Origin: Venenivibrio stagnispumantis
GTDB taxonomy: Bacteria; Aquificota; Aquificia; Aquificales; Hydrogenothermaceae
Direction: 5' to 3'
Assembly: GCF_900182795.1 (NCBI RefSeq)
Contig: NZ_FXTX01000017.1
Span: 1-35,699, forward strand
DNA: 35,699 nucleotides
In this document: positions 8,127-17,150 of the stretch, one piece after another
Layout: each line of letters opens with the position of its first letter
Position numbering within the stretch: position 1 is the first letter of the stretch
The notes under the pieces: generated by a model
Database searches by the model: none
Seen by the model: only the letters and a program-made list of their open reading frames with translations
Told to the model about the DNA's origin: nothing
Program-made: the position numbers and the translations under genes

Positions 8127-9182
8127 TTGATACCAATTATTAAGCCGGAATTTGGAAAAGAGGAAAAAGAAGTAGTTAATCAAATTATTGACTCAGGACA
8201 GATAACCAGAGGTAACTGGACTTTTAAATTTAAAGAAAGCTTTAAAAATTATCTAAATGTAGCATTTTGTCATACGGTATGTAGCGGAACTGCTGCATTG
8301 TATATTGCTTTAAAAGCAATAGGTGTAAATAATAAGGAAGATTATGTTATTGTTCCTGCTCTTAGTTTTATGGCAACTATTGATGCAGTAATTCTTGCAG
8401 GTGGAACACCGGTTGTTGTTGATGTTGATGATACATACACAATGGATACATTTTATCTTGAAGAAGCTGTAAAAAAATACAAACCAAAAGCCATAATACC
8501 GGTTCATCTTTTCGGTCAAACTGCTGATATGGATAAAATAAAAGAGATTGCTGATAGTTATAATGTTATAGTTCTTGAAGATGCAGCTCAGGCACACGGA
8601 GCCGAATATAAAGGAAAGAAAGCAGGTTCTCTTGGTGATTTATCTGCATTTAGTTTTTATGCATCTAAAAATGTTGCAATGGGAGAAGGTGGAGCAATAT
8701 GCACCAATAATCCTGAGATTGATGAAAAGATAACAAACTGGATAGAGTTTGGAAATCATCCGGCACTTAATTTAAGAATAACAGAATTTCAAGCAGGAAT
8801 AGGTTATTATCAACTTCAAAAACTTGATAAAGGAAATGCAAGAAGAAGAGAGATAGCTGCCTTATACAACAAAGAATTTCAAGATTTACCCGGATTAGTT
8901 TTACCTTATGAAGCAGAAAATAGAAAACATATTTATCATATCTACGCATTAAGACATCTACAAAGAAATAAAATAATAGAAAAGCTTATAGAAAACGGCA
9001 TAGGAGCAAGGGTTTATTATGATTATACATTACATCAGCTTAGAAATGCTTTACATCTTCCTTGTGAAAAAGCAGAGCAGTTTAAAGATGAACTTTTAGC
9101 TATACCAGTTTATAGTGCTCTAACAGATGATGAGGTATCATATATAATAGAAACATTCAAAAAAATAGTTAAATCTTTATGA
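8127..9182 (+). CDS. DegT/DnrJ/EryC1-family PLP-dependent sugar aminotransferase
   Basis: A 351-residue aminotransferase that would transfer an amino group to a keto-sugar nucleotide. The family layout is intact: TVCSGTAAL near residue 55 (phosphate contact), [32 protein letters not shown], then [17 protein letters not shown] with the PLP-binding lysine in the ASKN context. The C-terminal part has [11 protein letters not shown]. It starts with TTG at 8127, eight bases after AAGGAGA. Lying directly behind an oxidoreductase, it probably forms a two-step sugar amination module, perhaps for surface glycans. The module heads a unit that continues into ribH, nusB and a phosphoesterase, an unusual combination. 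Confidence 0.88.
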   Translation: MIPIIKPEFGKEEKEVVNQIIDSGQITRGNWTFKFKESFKNYLNVAFCHTVCSGTAALYIALKAIGVNNKEDYVIVPALSFMATIDAVILAGGTPVVVDVDDTYTMDTFYLEEAVKKYKPKAIIPVHLFGQTADMDKIKEIADSYNVIVLEDAAQAHGAEYKGKKAGSLGDLSAFSFYASKNVAMGEGGAICTNNPEIDEKITNWIEFGNHPALNLRITEFQAGIGYYQLQKLDKGNARRREIAALYNKEFQDLPGLVLPYEAENRKHIYHIYALRHLQRNKIIEKLIENGIGARVYYDYTLHQLRNALHLPCEKAEQFKDELLAIPVYSALTDDEVSYIIETFKKIVKSL

Positions 9183-9192
9183 GGTAATAAAT

Positions 9193-9654
9193 ATGAGAAA
9201 AATAGAAGGAATTTTAACAGCAGAAAATATAAAATTTGCAATAGTTGTAGGAAGATTTAATAGCTTAATAACAGAAAGATTGTTAGAAGGGTCTATTGAT
9301 TGTATTATCAGACATAACGGAAAAGAAGAAAATATTGATATTATTAGAGTTCCAGGTTCTTTTGAGATACCGCTTACAGCAAAAAAATTAGCAAAAACCG
9401 GAAAGTATGATGCAATAATATGCCTTGGAGCAGTAATTAGAGGAGCAACACCACATTTTGATTATGTAGCATCAGAAGTTACAAAAGGAATAGCTCAAGT
9501 ATCCCTTGAAACAGAAATCCCAATAGCTTATGGCATATTAACCACAGATACAATAGAACAGGCAATAGAAAGAGCCGGCACAAAAATGGGTAATAAAGGC
9601 TTTGATGCTGCATTAACTGCAATAGAAATGGTAAATGTATTAAGGCAGATATAA
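9193..9654 (+). CDS. ribH: 6,7-dimethyl-8-ribityllumazine synthase
   Basis: Penultimate step of riboflavin synthesis: condenses 5-amino-6-ribitylaminouracil with dihydroxybutanone phosphate; family members assemble as pentamers or 60-mer capsids. Signature segments are [32 protein letters not shown] and [17 protein letters not shown] with the catalytic histidine region. At 153 residues it is full length. Start ATG 9193 with TGAGGT upstream. It shares one base with nusB (stop/start TAATG), a pairing common in many bacteria. Confidence 0.97.
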   Translation: MRKIEGILTAENIKFAIVVGRFNSLITERLLEGSIDCIIRHNGKEENIDIIRVPGSFEIPLTAKKLAKTGKYDAIICLGAVIRGATPHFDYVASEVTKGIAQVSLETEIPIAYGILTTDTIEQAIERAGTKMGNKGFDAALTAIEMVNVLRQI

Positions 9655-10100
9655 TGAAGAGGTTTTTAAATAGAAAAATAAGAAAAGAAGCAAGAGAAGT
9701 TATACTTAGAGTTCTTTATAGCTATGATATAAGAAAAGAAGATATGCTTTCTATTTTTGAAGATTATATAAAAAAGGAAAAATTTAACTCAAAAGTTAAA
9801 GAATATGCACGAAATGTAATAGAAGGTATATCACAAAATCTACAAACAATAGATAATATTATTCAAGATTATTTAGAAGATTGGAGATTAGAAAGACTTG
9901 GCTATATAGAGAGGGCATTACTGAGGCTTGGTGTTTATGAGCTTTTATTTAATGAATTATCAAAAGATGAAACTGTTGGAAGAAAATTTGCAGATATTTT
10001 AAATTTAGCAAAATGTTATCTTATTTCAGAAACGCCACTTAAATTTATAAATGGTGTTTTAAGTAGAATTTATAAAACAAAGGTAGGTAATTTAAATTGA
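9654..10100 (+). CDS. nusB: Transcription antitermination factor NusB
   Basis: RNA-binding all-helical protein that, with NusE (S10), binds boxA and supports rRNA antitermination. The N-terminal RKEAREVILRVLYSYD and the central DWRLERLGYIERALLRLGVYEL, followed by FINGVLSRI, are characteristic. It has 148 residues, a normal length. The start overlaps the ribH stop and its own end overlaps the phosphoesterase start by four bases, so the three genes are likely co-translated. No unusual features. Confidence 0.95.
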   Translation: MKRFLNRKIRKEAREVILRVLYSYDIRKEDMLSIFEDYIKKEKFNSKVKEYARNVIEGISQNLQTIDNIIQDYLEDWRLERLGYIERALLRLGVYELLFNELSKDETVGRKFADILNLAKCYLISETPLKFINGVLSRIYKTKVGNLN

Positions 10101-10816
10101 GAATAGCTTTTATTTCAGATATACATAGCAATATATATGCTCTTGAAGCAGTATCAGAAGATATAAAAAAACAATCTATTGATAAAATAATATGTCTTGG
10201 AGATATTGTAGGTTATGGCTCCCATCCAAATGAAGTTGCACAGTGGGTAATCCAAAACTGTGATATATCACTGAGAGGAAATCATGATACATTAATCTCA
10301 GAAGCAGAACCTATTGATATGCATAATCCTTATACATTAATGGCTGCTTTTTATAATAAAGAAAAATTAGAAGAAAAATATAAAGAATTTTTAAGAAACT
10401 TGGAAAAGGATTTGGAAAATGATATATGGGTTTTAACCCATGATGAACCTTGTATTCCCGGAAGTATGGAATATATAACAAAAGAAAAAGAAGCCTCTGA
10501 TACATTTTCTGCTTTTAAACAAAAATTTTGTTTTTATGGACATACCCATTTACCATTGATATTTGCAACTGAAAATAAAGATGTTAAAATTTATTCATCG
10601 GAAGAAAAAATATTTATAAAAGAAGAAGAAAGATATTTAATTTCTGTAGCAAGTGTAGGACAACCAAGAGATAAAGATAAAAGAGCTAAATATCTTATCT
10701 TTGATATGGATGAAAATTATCTGCAGTTTAGAAGAGTTGAATATAATAGAGAAAAGGCAGCCTCCGATATTTTAGCTGCCGGTATTCCTTCTCTATTTGC
10801 AAAGATTTTACTCTGA
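10097..10816 (+). CDS. Calcineurin-like metallophosphoesterase (YfcE/MJ0936-like)
   Basis: A 239-residue two-metal phosphoesterase. All five metal motifs are visible: ISDIHSN at the N-terminus, GDIVGYGSHPNEV, RGNHDT, LTHDEP and GHTHLP. No signal peptide, so it is cytosolic. The family hydrolyses diverse phosphomono- or diesters and the substrate cannot be told. Start TTG at 10097 inside the end of nusB. Its stop overlaps the end of the convergent yajC gene (10808) by nine bases, leaving no room for a conventional terminator between the two units. Confidence 0.9.
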   Translation: MRIAFISDIHSNIYALEAVSEDIKKQSIDKIICLGDIVGYGSHPNEVAQWVIQNCDISLRGNHDTLISEAEPIDMHNPYTLMAAFYNKEKLEEKYKEFLRNLEKDLENDIWVLTHDEPCIPGSMEYITKEKEASDTFSAFKQKFCFYGHTHLPLIFATENKDVKIYSSEEKIFIKEEERYLISVASVGQPRDKDKRAKYLIFDMDENYLQFRRVEYNREKAASDILAAGIPSLFAKILL

Positions 10817-11101
10817 TTTGGTTGTTTCTTCTTCTTGGTAATAATTTGCTATTGCAACTTTTACAAATTTGACCAAACATCCTTCACAAAGTTTTAATGT
10901 AACAGTTTTCTCATCTACTGCTTTTACTTCTCCTATTATTCCACCGGAAGTTACAACTTTATCACCTTTTTTAAGGTTTTTTAAAAATTCTTCATGTTTT
11001 TTTCTTTGTTGCTGTTGTGGTCTGTATATTAAAAAATAAAATATACCTATCAACATAACCATCCAAACAACAGCACTTATTAAACTTTCTGCACCTTGCA
11101 T
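10808..11101 (-). CDS. yajC: Preprotein translocase accessory subunit YajC
   Basis: Small inner-membrane partner of SecDF. One N-terminal membrane helix (about residues 8-26, VVWMVMLIGIFYFLIYRPQQ) is followed by the family hallmark RPQQQQRKKHEEFLKNLKKGDKV and a cytoplasmic beta domain (VTSGGIIGEVKAV). It has 97 residues. A Cys pair, CEGC, sits near residue 83. Its ATG directly follows the stop of the ThiE-like gene and the AGAGGAGG site lies inside that gene, indicating coupling. secD/secF are not in the window. Confidence 0.93.
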   Translation of the reverse strand: MQGAESLISAVVWMVMLIGIFYFLIYRPQQQQRKKHEEFLKNLKKGDKVVTSGGIIGEVKAVDEKTVTLKLCEGCLVKFVKVAIANYYQEEETTKSE

Positions 11102-11665
11102 CTAAAAATCCTCCTCTAAGAATAATCTTATACTTGCAACACCATATACACCGGTATTTAATACTTCCTGTAAATTTTGTTTATTTATACCACCGAGAGC
11201 ATACACAGGTATTTTAACATTTTTTAAAACATCTTTCAAACCTTCTAATCCTTTTGGCTTATCTTTACCCTCTACTGCAAAAATAGGAGAGTAAAATATA
11301 TAATCTGCTCCTTCTTCTTCTGCCTTTTTTGCTGATTCTATTGAGTGGCAGGATTTTCCTACTATTAAATCCGGAAATTTAGATTTTATATCTTTAATAG
11401 GAATACTTTTTTCAGGTAGATGAACTCCAGTTAAATTTAAAATATATGCAATATCTACTCTATCATTTACAAAAATAAAAACATCATATCCTTTTAATGC
11501 TTCTTTTGTTTCTTTACAAAGATAAAATAACTCCTCTGAAGATAAATCTTTTTCTCTTATTTGAAATAACCTTATCCCCTCTTTTGCTAAATATAAAATC
11601 TGCTCTTTAAATGGTTTTTTAAATTTTTTTCTATCTGTAATACAATAAAATTTTGGTAATATCAT
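11102..11665 (-). CDS. Thiamine-phosphate synthase-like protein (ThiE/TenI family)
   Basis: A 187-residue TIM barrel of the ThiE/TenI family. ThiE joins the thiazole and pyrimidine phosphates; TenI aromatises the thiazole. Visible segments: CITDRK, IREKDLSSEEL, VNDRVDIAYILNLTGVHLPE, GKSCHSIESAKKAEEEGADYIFYSPIF and ALGGI. The usual HLGQ(E/D)D reads HLPEKS, and the T.TK of ThiE before the glycine loop reads VEGKDKP. The protein is about 20 residues shorter than typical ThiE. TenI-like activity is therefore possible, and I leave the symbol blank. Only 15 bases separate it from the upstream IS1-like remnant and no good ribosome site is seen, so its native upstream region may have been replaced by the insertion. 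Confidence 0.8.
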   Translation of the reverse strand: MILPKFYCITDRKKFKKPFKEQILYLAKEGIRLFQIREKDLSSEELFYLCKETKEALKGYDVFIFVNDRVDIAYILNLTGVHLPEKSIPIKDIKSKFPDLIVGKSCHSIESAKKAEEEGADYIFYSPIFAVEGKDKPKGLEGLKDVLKNVKIPVYALGGINKQNLQEVLNTGVYGVASIRLFLEEDF

Positions 11666-11680
11666 TTTTCACTTTTGCTG

Positions 11681-12052
11681 TCAAGATATATCAATATACG
11701 ATATTTCATCTATATCTATCCTATTAGCTAATTTTTTCCATTTTTCCTGTAAATGCTTATCTAAAAATTTGCCAACTTCATATATCCATCTGGCTACTGT
11801 TCCATAAGGTAGATTTAATACTCTTGCTATAGCAGATTTACTCATTCCTTCGCTATACATTTTTAAAGCAAGAAGTTTTACTTTTTCTGAGTGTTTATAA
11901 TATTTAGCACCTTCGTAGAAATGTCTTCCGCATTGATTACATTTATATCTTTGCCTTCCTGTATTTTTTCCAAACTTTTTACACCAATTAGAACCACATT
12001 CTGGGCAATTTATATTCTCTTGATATTTTCTTGGTCTGCCTCTCTTCTTCAT
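11681..12052 (-). pseudogene. IS1-like transposase remnant (zinc ribbon and HTH only)
   Basis: A 123-residue basic protein resembling the N-terminal part of IS1-type transposases. The zinc ribbon is CPECGSNWC then CNQCGRHF, and the helix-turn-helix is SKSAIARVLNLPYGTVARWI. In IS1-type proteins a DDE nuclease part follows, starting near an IDE motif; here the frame stops right after IDIDEISYIDIS. No remaining DDE part is seen in the 15 bases to the next gene. No ribosome binding site and no clear terminal inverted repeats were found, so it is probably a decayed fragment. It could still be made as a small DNA-binding protein. Confidence 0.72.
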
Positions 12053-12078
12053 GATTTCTATTTTACCATAATTTTTAG

Positions 12079-12174
12079 CTATTTTTGGATAGGACTACCC
12101 AATATATCAAAAATTACGAATACTCCTACAACCATAAGTATTATAATTGTTGGAAACCAAACAGCCGGATCCAT
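12079..12174 (-). CDS. 31-residue single-pass membrane peptide
   Basis: A short frame beginning ATG at 12174 and ending TAG at 12079. It is preceded by a full-strength AGGAGGT site nine bases upstream, one of the best in the window. The product begins MDPAVWFP, continues as one hydrophobic helix (about residues 9-25, isoleucine and valine rich) and ends DILGSPIQK. It lies 27 bases after the PIN-toxin gene on the same strand, so it is probably co-transcribed with recJ and the toxin-antitoxin pair. I do not recognise the family. Small subunits of respiratory complexes and type I toxins have this architecture, but nothing here distinguishes them. Confidence 0.6.
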   Translation of the reverse strand: MDPAVWFPTIIILMVVGVFVIFDILGSPIQK

Positions 12175-12201
12175 TCTCAAACACCTCCTAAAAATTATTC
12201 T

Positions 12202-12612
12202 TTATAAATTTCTAACTTTTAATTTTTCAACCTTTTTAAAATCCGTTTCATCAAAAGTTATTATTTCATCTACCTTATAAAATATTGACCAAGAGGCTAT
12301 AAAAGCATCTGTAAACTTTATATTTTTATCTTTATATAATTCTATGGCATATTCTATAACTTCAAATAACTCAACTTCAATACCAGGCGTATTTATAATT
12401 GCAGTTATTACCTCAGAAATTTCAATTTTACTTCTTTTATAAACTTTTTCTAATACCCAGACTATTTCAGCAATTACAAGATAAGGAACTAAAAGTTTAA
12501 TTTTTCCTTTTTCGGCTTTTTCTATTAACTCCTTTGCTTTTTTAAATTTAACTTCATCATCTATTGTGAATAATCTTATAAAAATGTTAGTATCAATGGT
12601 TACTTTTTTCAC
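12202..12612 (-). CDS. PIN-domain ribonuclease toxin (VapC-like)
   Basis: A 136-residue PIN-domain protein. The acidic active-site residues are in place: Asp7 in TIDTNIF, Glu49 in VIAEIVW, Asp102 in FTDAFIAS, and Asp121/Asp124 near ITFDETDF. VapC toxins cleave tRNA or rRNA and are held inactive by the cognate antitoxin. It starts with GTG at 12612, overlapping the antitoxin stop by 20 bases, the usual arrangement of such pairs. The module follows recJ directly on the same strand. Activity is likely from the conserved residues but untested. Confidence 0.85.
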   Translation of the reverse strand: MKKVTIDTNIFIRLFTIDDEVKFKKAKELIEKAEKGKIKLLVPYLVIAEIVWVLEKVYKRSKIEISEVITAIINTPGIEVELFEVIEYAIELYKDKNIKFTDAFIASWSIFYKVDEIITFDETDFKKVEKLKVRNL

Positions 12613-12850
12613 GTTCTTCTACAGCCTCATATATAGCTTTATCTATTTCTTCTTCTGTTGCTGTTTTTTCTCCTTTTAAAAACCCAAAAAAATCTTTTAT
12701 AGTTTTAACTTTTTGCAATTCTATCTTGTTTTTTCTTTTCCTTATAATCAATATACTACCTTCTTTTATACCCAGTTTATCTCTAATTTCTTTAGGTATT
12801 ATTACTTTACCTTCCGGTAATACTTTAACTAACAACTCTTCCTTTTTCAT
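12593..12850 (-). CDS. AbrB/MazE-type antitoxin (VapB-like)
   Basis: An 85-residue protein with a swapped-hairpin AbrB DNA-binding domain: VKVLPEGKVIIPKEIRDKLG then IKEGSILIIRKRKNKIELQKV. A short acidic C-terminal tail (TATEEEIDKAIYEAVEEREK) is the expected toxin-binding part. It normally binds its own promoter and neutralises the downstream toxin. The ATG lies two bases after the recJ stop, so the pair is either read from the recJ transcript or from a promoter inside recJ. Confidence 0.85.
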   Translation of the reverse strand: MKKEELLVKVLPEGKVIIPKEIRDKLGIKEGSILIIRKRKNKIELQKVKTIKDFFGFLKGEKTATEEEIDKAIYEAVEEREKSNH

Positions 12851-12852
12851 TT

Positions 12853-14562
12853 TTATCCCTTCTTATAAATCTTCATATCATCTATTAAAAACTCAATATA
12901 TTCCTTCTCCTGCCAATATGATATAGTTGGAGTATATACAATATCCGCATATAATCCTACTGCAAAATATCTTGAATAATCCAAACCACCCCACCATTTA
13001 GCAGTAAATCTATTATTATTAATATCCCTGAATGTAAATACAACAAGTCTTCCCTTCTCTACAAGATAATAGTCTTCTATTTTTAAATTTTGTGCAAGAA
13101 ATTTTGGCTCCGGATTTTTTTCTCCAAAAGGTGCAAGAATTTCTATCTGTTTTATTTTTTCTTTATTCCAAAAAGAAAGAGATATCCTCATATCTATCTC
13201 TTTTGTTATAAATGGTGAATTACCGGATATTTTTGATATGGCTTGATTAAATCTTTCTTTAAACTCAGGTATATTGGAGCTTTTTATGGTAAATCCGGCT
13301 GCTAATGCATGCCCACCATATCTTTCAAGCAAATCTGCACATTCATTTAATGCATTATATATATTTACTTTCGGGACGCTTCTTACAGAAGCAACAGCTT
13401 TTCCGTTGTTTATGGCAAGCACAACAGATGGCAATTTATACTTTGTAGTTAATTTACCGGCAACTATTCCGATAACCCCCTGATGCCAATCTTCTTTTCC
13501 TACAACTATTGAGTTAGATATATTTTCTTTTTCTATTATTTTTATTGCTTCTTTTGATACTCTTTCAGTGATATTTTGTCTTTCTCTATTTAGATTTTCA
13601 AGTTCATTTGCTAAATTTGATGCCTTTATATCATCATTTGTTATTAATATTTTTACAGATTTTCTTGCATCTGATAATCTTCCGGCAGCATTTAATCTTG
13701 GTGCAAGCAAAAATCCAATATCAGAAGATTTTACATCTCTTTTTGTCAATGAGGCTTTCTCAAGTAGTTTTTTTATTCCCACTCTATGTTTTTTATTAAT
13801 CTCTTCTATGCCATATTTTACAAAAATTCTGTTTAAAAGGGATAAAGGCACAACATCTGCAACAGTTCCAATAGCAACTATATCAAGATATTTTCTAAGA
13901 TATATATCTTTACCGAGCAATCTTCTTAAAACTGCAATTACATAAAAGGCTATACCTACAGTTGCTAAATGCCTAAATAATCCTGAATTTTGATGGTTCT
14001 TCGGATTTAATATATATATATTTTCTTCCTTCCAATCCGGATTTTGTGGCTCATGATGGTCTAATATAAAAACTTCCATTCCAAGCTGTTTTGCATAAAG
14101 TAATTCATCATAAGCATTTGTTCCACTATCCACAACAATTAATGTATCAGCAATTTCCGATATTTTTTTTATTGCTTCTTTATTTAATCCATAACCTTCT
14201 GAAAATCTACTTGGTATGTAAAATTTTGCCGGATAATTTATATCTTTAAAAAAATTCATAAGCAACGCTGTGCTTGTTATACCATCTGCATCATAATCGC
14301 CATAAATAACTATTCTTTTATTTTTTTTTATACTCTCTGCAAGACGAAAAGCTATCTCTTCTAAGGAAGGGAATTGGGAAGAATGAATAATATTTTGAAG
14401 AGTTGGTTCAATATAATTCTCAGAAAATTCTTTATCAAATAAATCTTTCCTATTATATATTAGCTGTGCTAATAGGTTGCCATATTTATCTATTAAATAT
14501 TGTGGTGCCTTTTGTATATCTTCTAAAATTATCCATTCATATCCACCAATTCCAACATTCAT
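12853..14562 (-). CDS. recJ: Single-stranded-DNA-specific exonuclease RecJ
   Basis: A 5'-3' single-strand exonuclease of the DHH superfamily used in recombination and mismatch repair. Motifs: YGDYDADGITSTALLM (metal site), VVDSGT, LDHHEP (DHH), and in the DHHA1 part VGKEDWHQGVIGIVAGKL and RYGGHALAAGFTI. At 569 residues it has normal length, with the C-terminal OB-like region (AKWWGG). ATG 14562 follows AAGGAG by five bases. It is divergent from hemL across a 59-base gap and is first in a leftward unit that continues into the toxin-antitoxin pair. Confidence 0.96.
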   Translation of the reverse strand: MNVGIGGYEWIILEDIQKAPQYLIDKYGNLLAQLIYNRKDLFDKEFSENYIEPTLQNIIHSSQFPSLEEIAFRLAESIKKNKRIVIYGDYDADGITSTALLMNFFKDINYPAKFYIPSRFSEGYGLNKEAIKKISEIADTLIVVDSGTNAYDELLYAKQLGMEVFILDHHEPQNPDWKEENIYILNPKNHQNSGLFRHLATVGIAFYVIAVLRRLLGKDIYLRKYLDIVAIGTVADVVPLSLLNRIFVKYGIEEINKKHRVGIKKLLEKASLTKRDVKSSDIGFLLAPRLNAAGRLSDARKSVKILITNDDIKASNLANELENLNRERQNITERVSKEAIKIIEKENISNSIVVGKEDWHQGVIGIVAGKLTTKYKLPSVVLAINNGKAVASVRSVPKVNIYNALNECADLLERYGGHALAAGFTIKSSNIPEFKERFNQAISKISGNSPFITKEIDMRISLSFWNKEKIKQIEILAPFGEKNPEPKFLAQNLKIEDYYLVEKGRLVVFTFRDINNNRFTAKWWGGLDYSRYFAVGLYADIVYTPTISYWQEKEYIEFLIDDMKIYKKG

Positions 14563-14621
14563 ATTTTCTCCTTCTTATTGTTATATAATTATTATAAACT
14601 TTTTTTATAAAGAGGTGTAAG

Positions 14622-15911
14622 ATGAAGTTTGAAAGGTCTAAACAGCTTTTTGAAGAAGCTAAAAAATATCTTGTAGGTGGTGTAAATTCACCGGTTAGAG
14701 CTTTTAAATCTGTTGGTGGTGAGCCTATTTTTATAAAAAAAGGAAAAGGAAGCAGAATATGGGATGAAGATAATAATGAATATATAGATTATGTGCTTTC
14801 TTGGGGGCCTCTTATTCTCGGACATGCAAACGAACAAATTGTAAATGCAATAAAACAAATCTCTAATTTCGGCACAAGTTTTGGAGCTCCTACAGAGCTT
14901 GAGATAGAGATGGCAAAAGCTGTTGTAGATGCAGTTAAATCTGTTGAGATGGTTAGATTTGTAAGCTCCGGAACAGAAGCAACAATGAGTGCTATAAGGC
15001 TTGCAAGGGGATATACAAAAAGAAAAAAGATAATAAAGTTTGATGGATGTTATCACGGACACGGCGATAGTTTGCTTGTTTCAGCCGGCTCAGGAGTTGC
15101 TACCCTTGGTATTCCGGGAACTCCGGGGATACCGGAAGAGCTTGCATCTTTAACAATAGTTTTACCTTATAACAATATAGATGCTGTAAAAGAAGCCTTT
15201 GAAAAATACGGAGAAGATATTGCTTGCGTTATTATAGAACCGGTTGCAGGAAATATGGGAGTTGTTGCACCTTCAAAGGAGTATCACCAAGAATTAAGGG
15301 AGATTACAAAAAAATATGGAGCTTTACTTATATGGGATGAAGTTATGACAGGATTTAGACTTGCTTATGGTGGAGCACAGGAGCTATATGGAATAGAGCC
15401 AGATATAACAACATTTGGAAAAGTTATAGGTGGTGGATTACCGGTTGGAGCTTATGGTGGAAAAAGGGAGATTATGGAATATGTAGCACCGGTTGGACCT
15501 GTATATCAGGCAGGAACCCTTTCAGGAAATCCACTTGCAATGGCTGCAGGTTTAAAACAGCTTCAAATACTCAAAGAAAAAAATCCTTATCCATCCCTTG
15601 ATGAAAAAGGAAAGATTTTAGAAGATGGTATAAATTCTTTAATACAAAAATATGATATAAAAGCAAGAGTAAATAGAGTTGGCTCTATGATAACATTATT
15701 CTTTACAGATAAAGATGTAGTAGATTTTGAAACTGCAAAAAGTTCAGATACCGAATTATTCGGAAGATTTTTCAGAAAGATGCTACAGCTTGGCGTATAT
15801 CTTCCACCTTCCCAGTTTGAAGCAGCATTTTTATCAGATGCCCATAGCAAAGAAGATATAAATGAAACATTAAACAAAATAGAAGAAGCATTTAGATATT
15901 TGAAAAAATAG
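14622..15911 (+). CDS. hemL: Glutamate-1-semialdehyde 2,1-aminomutase
   Basis: PLP enzyme that converts glutamate-1-semialdehyde to 5-aminolevulinate in the C5 route to heme. The PLP lysine is Lys267 in [34 protein letters not shown] and [13 protein letters not shown] are typical, and the segment [18 protein letters not shown] is the mobile active-site gate of aminomutases, which separates it from ordinary class III aminotransferases. It has 429 residues. ATG 14622 is preceded by AGAGGTG. It leads the rightward unit hemL-nrdR-uppP-trpC. Confidence 0.97.
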   Translation: MKFERSKQLFEEAKKYLVGGVNSPVRAFKSVGGEPIFIKKGKGSRIWDEDNNEYIDYVLSWGPLILGHANEQIVNAIKQISNFGTSFGAPTELEIEMAKAVVDAVKSVEMVRFVSSGTEATMSAIRLARGYTKRKKIIKFDGCYHGHGDSLLVSAGSGVATLGIPGTPGIPEELASLTIVLPYNNIDAVKEAFEKYGEDIACVIIEPVAGNMGVVAPSKEYHQELREITKKYGALLIWDEVMTGFRLAYGGAQELYGIEPDITTFGKVIGGGLPVGAYGGKREIMEYVAPVGPVYQAGTLSGNPLAMAAGLKQLQILKEKNPYPSLDEKGKILEDGINSLIQKYDIKARVNRVGSMITLFFTDKDVVDFETAKSSDTELFGRFFRKMLQLGVYLPPSQFEAAFLSDAHSKEDINETLNKIEEAFRYLKK

Positions 15912-15920
15912 GAGATTATT

Positions 15921-16382
15921 ATGAGATGTCCCAAATGTGGTTCTTTTAATGATAAAGTCCTTGATACAAGACAATCTAAAGATGGCACCGTAATAAGAAG
16001 AAGGAGGGAATGCTTAGATTGCGGATATAGATTTACAACTTATGAAAGAATAGAAGAAGAAAAAATTATTGTTAAAAAGAAAAATGGAACAACAGAACCT
16101 TTTAATAAAGAAAAGATAATAAGAGGCATTAAACTTGCCGCAAAAAATAGACCTATTACTGATACTCAGATACAAAATATAGCAGATGAGATAGAAAAAT
16201 ATCTTCTTGAAGAAGGAAAATTGGTGGTAGAAAGCTCAGAAATAGGAGATTTAGTAAAAGAAAGATTAAAAGAGCTTGACCCTATAACATATATAAGATT
16301 TAAATCTGTTTATAACCAATTTTCAGATATAAAAGATTTTAAACAAACAATACAGGAAATAGAAAAGGAAGAGGATAAATGA
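15921..16382 (+). CDS. nrdR: Transcriptional repressor NrdR
   Basis: Nucleotide-sensing repressor of ribonucleotide reductase genes. The zinc ribbon uses Cys3, Cys6, Cys31 and Cys34 (RCPKCG and ECLDCGYRFTTYER), followed by an ATP-cone domain (VKKKNGTTEPFNKEKIIRGI to IRFKSVYNQF). It has 153 residues, complete. It lies nine bases after hemL and overlaps uppP by four bases (ATGA). No ribonucleotide reductase gene is in the window. Confidence 0.96.
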   Translation: MRCPKCGSFNDKVLDTRQSKDGTVIRRRRECLDCGYRFTTYERIEEEKIIVKKKNGTTEPFNKEKIIRGIKLAAKNRPITDTQIQNIADEIEKYLLEEGKLVVESSEIGDLVKERLKELDPITYIRFKSVYNQFSDIKDFKQTIQEIEKEEDK

Positions 16383-17146
16383 ATACAATAGAAGCTTTTA
16401 TCTTAGGTGTTGTTGAAGGATTAACAGAGTTTTTACCAATATCTTCTACCGGTCATCTTATATTGGTTTCTACATTACTTGGAATAGTGCAGACCGAAAA
16501 TCAAAAAGCATTTGAAGTAGCTATTCAGCTTGGCTCTATAATGGCTGTTGTTTTTTTATATTTTGAAAGATTGATAAAAGATAAAGAGCTTATAAAAAGG
16601 ATTTTGATAGCATTTATACCTACCGGTATTCTGGGATTTTTACTTTATAAAATTATTAAATCCTTTTTTAATCCATTTGTTGTTGTTTTTATGCTTTTTA
16701 TAGGTGGTATTATACTGATATTGATAGAGCTATATCATAAAAACAAAGATTATCCTATAAAATCTGTAAACCAGATAAGTTACGGAAAAGCATTTTTAAT
16801 CGGTATTTTTCAATCATTTGCTATGATACCAGGAACATCACGCTCCGGTGCAACAATCGTAGGCGGATTAATACTTGGTCTTGAAAGAAAATTGGCGGCA
16901 GAATTTTCATTTTTACTTGCAGTTCCTACAATGTTTATGGCTACTTTTTATGATATATTCAAACATCACAATGATTTTAATTTTTCAGATTGGCAAAATC
17001 TAATAGTCGGTTTTATAACAGCTTTTATATTTGCAATTTTATCAATAAAATTTTTACTTAAATTTATATCAAACCATAATTTTATAGCATTTGGCATTTA
17101 TAGAATTATCGTTGCAATATTGTTTTATTTTACTGTTTTGAGGTGA
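16379..17146 (+). CDS. uppP: Undecaprenyl-diphosphatase
   Basis: Membrane enzyme that recycles undecaprenyl pyrophosphate to the monophosphate carrier for peptidoglycan and glycan assembly; its loss causes bacitracin sensitivity. The two family motifs are present: GVVEGLTEFLPISSTGHL near the N-terminus and MIPGTSRSGATIVGG in the middle. The rest is a run of about seven hydrophobic helices. It has 255 residues. Translationally coupled to nrdR; trpC starts four bases after its stop. Confidence 0.95.
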   Translation: MNTIEAFILGVVEGLTEFLPISSTGHLILVSTLLGIVQTENQKAFEVAIQLGSIMAVVFLYFERLIKDKELIKRILIAFIPTGILGFLLYKIIKSFFNPFVVVFMLFIGGIILILIELYHKNKDYPIKSVNQISYGKAFLIGIFQSFAMIPGTSRSGATIVGGLILGLERKLAAEFSFLLAVPTMFMATFYDIFKHHNDFNFSDWQNLIVGFITAFIFAILSIKFLLKFISNHNFIAFGIYRIIVAILFYFTVLR

Positions 17147-17150
17147 GAAG

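Noticed and set aside
9183-9192. FMN riboswitch before ribH, or TPP riboswitch before the ThiE-like gene
   Set aside because: Spaces upstream are only about 10-15 bases, far too short for either RNA.
13568-13945. Rightward frame inside recJ
   Set aside because: Shadow of the recJ coding frame over conserved RecJ residues.
15587-15988. Leftward frame across the end of hemL and start of nrdR
   Set aside because: Antisense to two well-conserved genes with no recognisable protein features.
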